Source of the DNA: a virus
DNA: 25,070 bases
Virus record (IMG/VR): IMGVR_UViG_3300042887_000019
Coordinates: 1 to 25,070 of that record
Reading direction: 5' to 3' (one strand)
The number at the start of each line of letters is the position of its first letter. The first letter of the stretch is position 1. A program made the translations under genes and the position numbers. The notes beneath the pieces were generated by a model, which ran no database searches, was not told the origin of the DNA, and was given only the letters and a program-made list of their open reading frames with translations. Shown piece after piece: positions 22,297-25,070 of this stretch.

Positions 22297-23247
22297 TTAT
22301 TCCGCTTCGTCCCAATCGTCTACCATGGCAGACAAGTCAGCCTTCGCCTTGGGCACAGCGTTGGGCTTCTTCTCTTCCTTGCGGACTACGGGCTCCTCTT
22401 CTTCCTCGGCAGGCAGAGGGGCAGGCTTGGCTTTGGTCTTAGCCTTGGGTGCGGGGGCTTCCTCTTCCTCGACCACAGGCGCAGGGCGCTTGCCTTCAAG
22501 CTTCAAGGGTGCAGGGGCGGCAACGCTGTCCATCTTAGAGAAAGACATTGTGATCGCTTTAAGAGCGGTGTCTGTCTTGCCTTGTTCCTGAATGGTTGGG
22601 AACTCGTCGTCAGTTAACCAACGCATAGCCTTAAAGAACAGCTTGGGCGCTTCAGACTTGGTGTCAAACTTCATGCGCGTGATGACCTCAGATGGGTCAA
22701 TGTTTTGTGCGCCCAAGTGACGAGCGTAAGCTTGCAGGGCGCGGTTGTCGCCTTCTTCTTTGCCAAACACAGACTTGGCAGGCACAGTCAACTTCAGCAC
22801 AGCGCCTTCCATATCATTGGCCAACACTACAGCAATGTGTTGTTGGAAGCGGCAAGCGCGGCTGTTGTTCTGACCAGAACCGGCAATGTTCTGTTGGCAT
22901 CCATCGCACTTGTTGTGCTGTGGGTTGCTTGCCTCAGGGCTTGGTGTCTTGCCGTCTTGTGACCAGCAGTCAGGCGCAGAGACTTCGCCATCGTATGCCT
23001 TGGCATAGAACACGCGTGAAACATCAGGCGCGGCATTGACAATGACTACGTCGAGGTAGCGCTCTTCGATAGCGGCAATCTCTTTGCCGCCTTCGTTCAA
23101 ACGAAACACACCGCCTTTGATGGAGATGCTCTTGGTGCGGTTACCTACTGCGCCACCGGCTAGGGCTCGGGCCATGGGTGACAACGATGTGCGGTTCTTT
23201 GCAAACGCGGGGGCTTGGGATGGGTTGAATAGAGCTACATTGCTCAT
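22297..23247 (-). CDS. Candidate single-stranded-DNA-binding protein with four-Cys site
   Basis: A 316-residue protein. The N-terminal two thirds (about 1-235) look like a compact mixed alpha/beta domain that may be an OB fold. It contains four cysteines, C94, C114, C117 and C132, spaced like a zinc site. The C-terminal part (about 245-305) is a Lys/Glu/Pro/Ala low-complexity linker, ending in an acidic MVDDWDEAE tail of the kind used by SSBs (T7 gp2.5, T4 gp32, bacterial SSB) to recruit polymerase and helicase partners. The gene lies between the 148-aa protein and a 78-aa gene, in the same replication operon as primase-helicase and SNF2 helicase, and has AGGAGA six bases before its ATG. The role is inferred from tail and context. 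Confidence 0.6.
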   Translation of the reverse strand: MSNVALFNPSQAPAFAKNRTSLSPMARALAGGAVGNRTKSISIKGGVFRLNEGGKEIAAIEERYLDVVIVNAAPDVSRVFYAKAYDGEVSAPDCWSQDGKTPSPEASNPQHNKCDGCQQNIAGSGQNNSRACRFQQHIAVVLANDMEGAVLKLTVPAKSVFGKEEGDNRALQAYARHLGAQNIDPSEVITRMKFDTKSEAPKLFFKAMRWLTDDEFPTIQEQGKTDTALKAITMSFSKMDSVAAPAPLKLEGKRPAPVVEEEEAPAPKAKTKAKPAPLPAEEEEEPVVRKEEKKPNAVPKAKADLSAMVDDWDEAE

Positions 23248-23261
23248 AGTGATTCTCCTGA

Positions 23262-23708
23262 TTACTTAGTTGGTTTACGAACTGAAATGGCGTACTCTGT
23301 CATAGAGTTAAGCCCTGCGGGAACTAGACTGGGATTCTCGGACAAGAACGTAGCCATGTTGGTCTGCGCAATACGCTTCTCCAACAAGTCCAACGCATCG
23401 TGTTCCTTGATGAACTCTTTAAAGGAGTCCCAGTCTTGTGTGTTGTAGCGTGTCTTGGTAGACAGCACTACGGTGCCTTGGTCTGTGCGTACACTTGATA
23501 CGCCAAGCTTGAGCATCTGGTCTTTGAGCGCGATCTTCACAACGTCTTGCTGACGCTTGATGTCCTCGATCTCAGACTCGTACTGAGCGGTTAACTCTTG
23601 TACGCGTGACTGCATCCTGCGGTACACCTTCGCCAACTTGTCCATGGGGACAGTGACGTCTGTCGGTGCTTCCTGAGGAGCAGGTTCCTCATCATCTATG
23701 TTTAACAT
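23262..23708 (-). CDS. Conserved phage protein next to SSB-like gene, function unknown
   Basis: A 148-residue protein. An acidic leader (about 1-18) is followed by a long coiled-coil helix (MDKLAKVYRRMQSRVQELTAQ, and on to about 68), then a compact domain with GVSSVRTDQGTVVLSTKTRY (about 69-88), DWDSFKEFIKEHDALDLLEK (about 92-111) and a C-terminal NPSLVPAGLNSMTEYAISVRKP. I recognise this layout as a recurring phage protein usually placed beside recombination or replication genes, but I know no proven function. The ATG follows AAGGAG at six bases. It is the first gene after a probable promoter and heads the SSB, HTH and primase stretch. It may be a DNA-metabolism accessory factor. Confidence 0.7.
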   Translation of the reverse strand: MLNIDDEEPAPQEAPTDVTVPMDKLAKVYRRMQSRVQELTAQYESEIEDIKRQQDVVKIALKDQMLKLGVSSVRTDQGTVVLSTKTRYNTQDWDSFKEFIKEHDALDLLEKRIAQTNMATFLSENPSLVPAGLNSMTEYAISVRKPTK

Positions 23709-23732
23709 TTACTTCTCCTTGAATTATTTTAT

Positions 23733-23748
23733 TGTCAATGGTTTGACA
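23733..23748. promoter_or_regulatory. Palindromic operator-like site before the 148-aa gene
   Basis: TGTCAA (23733-23738) and TTGACA (23743-23748) form a 6-bp inverted repeat with a four-base spacer. It lies between a possible -10 box and the gene's ribosome site, where a repressor would block transcription. The half-site resembles the arms flanking the HTH gene's upstream region. Confidence 0.45.
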
Positions 23749-23775
23749 GCATAGCACGACTGAATTGATTTGCAA
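23748..23775 (-). promoter_or_regulatory. Possible sigma70-type promoter for the replication genes
   Basis: On the - strand TTGCAA (23770-23775) is followed after 16 bases by TATGCT (23748-23753); each matches the sigma70 consensus at four of six positions. It lies in the 75-base gap between the SNF2 gene stop and the 148-aa gene start, just upstream of that gene. The match is moderate and no experiment supports it. Confidence 0.35.
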
Positions 23776-23783
23776 CTCCTTTC

Positions 23784-25070
23784 TTAAATATTTTTTACTT
23801 CGCTGTCGAACATGCCGACAAGCATTGCGTGATCGGAAACTTTTGTATTCATTGCCTTGAATAATTTCTTTTCAATGGGGCTTGACTCAATGTGTACCAC
23901 AGTAACTTTGTCCGAGTCTTGACCTTTGCGGTCGGCTCGTGCTATGCACTGCGTATACATCTCAACTGACATGAGTGGGCCAAAGAACACAACTGTGTCA
24001 GCGGCAGTTAGGGTAATCCCGTGGGCTGTCGCTTGTGGTTGCAACACCAGTACGCGGATGTTGTCGGTAGTCTGAAAGTCGTTAATGATCTGACCACGCT
24101 TGGTTGCTGATACGTCGCCATGAATCTGGTCAACGGCATAGCCATGCTTAGTGAGATGCTTGACGATTGTGTCGATGCTTGAGCGGAACAAAGCAAAGAT
24201 GATTACCTTACGGCTTGTCTCTTCTAATACCTCCTCCAGTACACCAAGGCGAGGCGCAGAGTCGAACTCCACAACTTCTTTCTCGTCTGTGTACGCGGCA
24301 CCACAACTGATTTGAAGTAGCTTGTTTACAGCAACGCCTGCGTTGACTGCGCTGATTGTTTCACCGGCAGCTTGGAAAAGCATCTGCTCTTTGAGTAGCT
24401 TGTAGTACTTAGCCTGCTGTGGTGTCATTGGTACTTCGCGTGTGACTGTGATGACTGGCGGTAAGTCAAGGCACTGGTCTTTGGTGAAACGTATTGCGGG
24501 TTGAAGCGCTTCGTACACAAGTTCTTTAGCGTTAACCTTCGGAGCCCACTTGAACATGCTGATCTTGTTCATCACCTTGTCGCGCCATGATGTCTGGAAC
24601 TTAGGCACACCGCTTGGGTTAACAAACTTAGCAAGACCATACGCATCCACAGGCGACTGTGATGCGGGCGTACCAGTCATCATCCACAAGTACGTCTCTG
24701 GCTTGATGATTGATGCAAGTGTTTTCCATCTGCGTGTTGACGGGTTCTTGTATGCGTTGGCTTCGTCGACAATCACCAAGTCAAACCTACCATCAGCGTT
24801 GATCTCAGATGCAATCAAGTTGAGTCCGTCATAGTTGGCAATGACGATCTCATAGTCTTGCTGAATCATTTCAATACGTCGACTAGCTTGCGCGTGGTGC
24901 GCGACAATGGCAGAGCGATGGATAACACTGCGATTGATGTCACCCATCCACGCACTGTGCATGATGGACAAGGGACAGAGAATTAACACCCGACGTACTT
25001 CACCACGCTTCATCAAGAAGTCAGCCGCCCACAGCGCAGACAAAGTCTTGCCAGTTCCGGGGTCGTTAAA
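23784..25070 (-). CDS. SNF2-type DNA helicase, 5' end cut by window
   Basis: The last 428 codons of a superfamily 2 helicase of the SNF2 class. The frame stays open to the right edge and there reads FNDPGTGKT, the Walker A motif, so the real start lies beyond the window. An in-frame TTG at 25043 is not a start because it would lose Walker A. Motif II is VDEAN (DEAN and not DEAH), motif III is MTGTPA, and the helicase C-terminal domain has LQPQATAHGITLT (motif V) and QCIARADRKGQ (motif VI). It would use ATP to move along double-stranded DNA and probably acts in replication or recombination with the SSB-like protein and primase-helicase downstream. Its stop is followed by a promoter-bearing gap. 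Confidence 0.88.
   Translation of the reverse strand, partial: FNDPGTGKTLSALWAADFLMKRGEVRRVLILCPLSIMHSAWMGDINRSVIHRSAIVAHHAQASRRIEMIQQDYEIVIANYDGLNLIASEINADGRFDLVIVDEANAYKNPSTRRWKTLASIIKPETYLWMMTGTPASQSPVDAYGLAKFVNPSGVPKFQTSWRDKVMNKISMFKWAPKVNAKELVYEALQPAIRFTKDQCLDLPPVITVTREVPMTPQQAKYYKLLKEQMLFQAAGETISAVNAGVAVNKLLQISCGAAYTDEKEVVEFDSAPRLGVLEEVLEETSRKVIIFALFRSSIDTIVKHLTKHGYAVDQIHGDVSATKRGQIINDFQTTDNIRVLVLQPQATAHGITLTAADTVVFFGPLMSVEMYTQCIARADRKGQDSDKVTVVHIESSPIEKKLFKAMNTKVSDHAMLVGMFDSEVKNI

Noticed and set aside
22325-22591. + strand frames opposite the SSB-like gene
   Set aside because: They mirror the Glu/Lys/Pro/Ala-rich linker of the - strand gene and lack ribosome sites.
23743-23771. TTGACA on the + strand as a forward promoter
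   Set aside because: No acceptable -10 box at 17 bases and no + strand gene downstream.
25041-25043. TTG 25043 as start of the SNF2 helicase
   Set aside because: The frame continues to the window edge and includes Walker A just upstream, so the gene is 5'-partial.

Overview
The window is one contiguous piece of a tailed double-stranded DNA bacteriophage genome (or a closely related prophage). This rests on a holin/lysozyme lysis cassette, a set of virion and DNA-ejection proteins, and a replication block with primase-helicase, a candidate single-stranded-DNA-binding protein and an SNF2 helicase. No integrase, tRNA, CRISPR array or host gene is visible. Portal, terminase, capsid and DNA polymerase are not seen and would lie outside the window. 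The layout suits a short-tailed (podovirus-like) phage. The style of several virion proteins (M-A-G/D-G-G-I motifs, a Q-rich internal protein, a giant polyvalent protein) recalls environmental aquatic phages, but that is memory of such families and not a search result, and no host can be named.

Left arm, + strand, 1 to about 18.4 kb. A broken reading frame at the left edge leads into a tightly coupled lysis cassette: a small soluble protein, a two-TM protein, a three-TM holin and a GH24 lysozyme. Next come a large beta-rich tail protein, a small conserved structural protein and a 13-codon minicistron. Three probable internal virion/ejection proteins follow (856, 365 and 623 aa). After the only sizeable gap in this arm (63 bases with two mutually exclusive hairpins) comes a single 2857-codon gene taking about a third of the window. 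It encodes a polyvalent protein with hydrophobic segments near both ends, long coiled coils, an HExxxH zincin-like motif, an internal twin-arginine-like motif and an LPD38-like C-terminal region. Most left-arm genes overlap or lie only a few bases apart, often as ATGA, so they look like one translationally coupled operon.

Convergent junction, 18366-18516. It has no convincing gene and contains a 10-bp perfect inverted repeat that probably separates the two convergent transcription units.

Right arm, - strand, 25.07 to 18.5 kb. In transcription order: an SNF2-type helicase (5' end cut by the window, Walker A still present), a 148-aa conserved phage protein, a candidate SSB with four cysteines and an acidic tail, a 78-aa protein, a small helix-turn-helix regulator, an 86-aa GX3-repeat protein, and a 975-aa fusion of an AEP-type primase to a DUF927-like helicase. 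This is the replication module. TGTCA-type inverted repeats occur upstream of both the 148-aa gene and the HTH gene and are candidate operators.

The most unusual object is the giant ejection-type protein. Its zincin-like segment is bracketed by two LFSR motifs and contains a Tat-like sequence, so it may be a self-processing or co-ejected effector.
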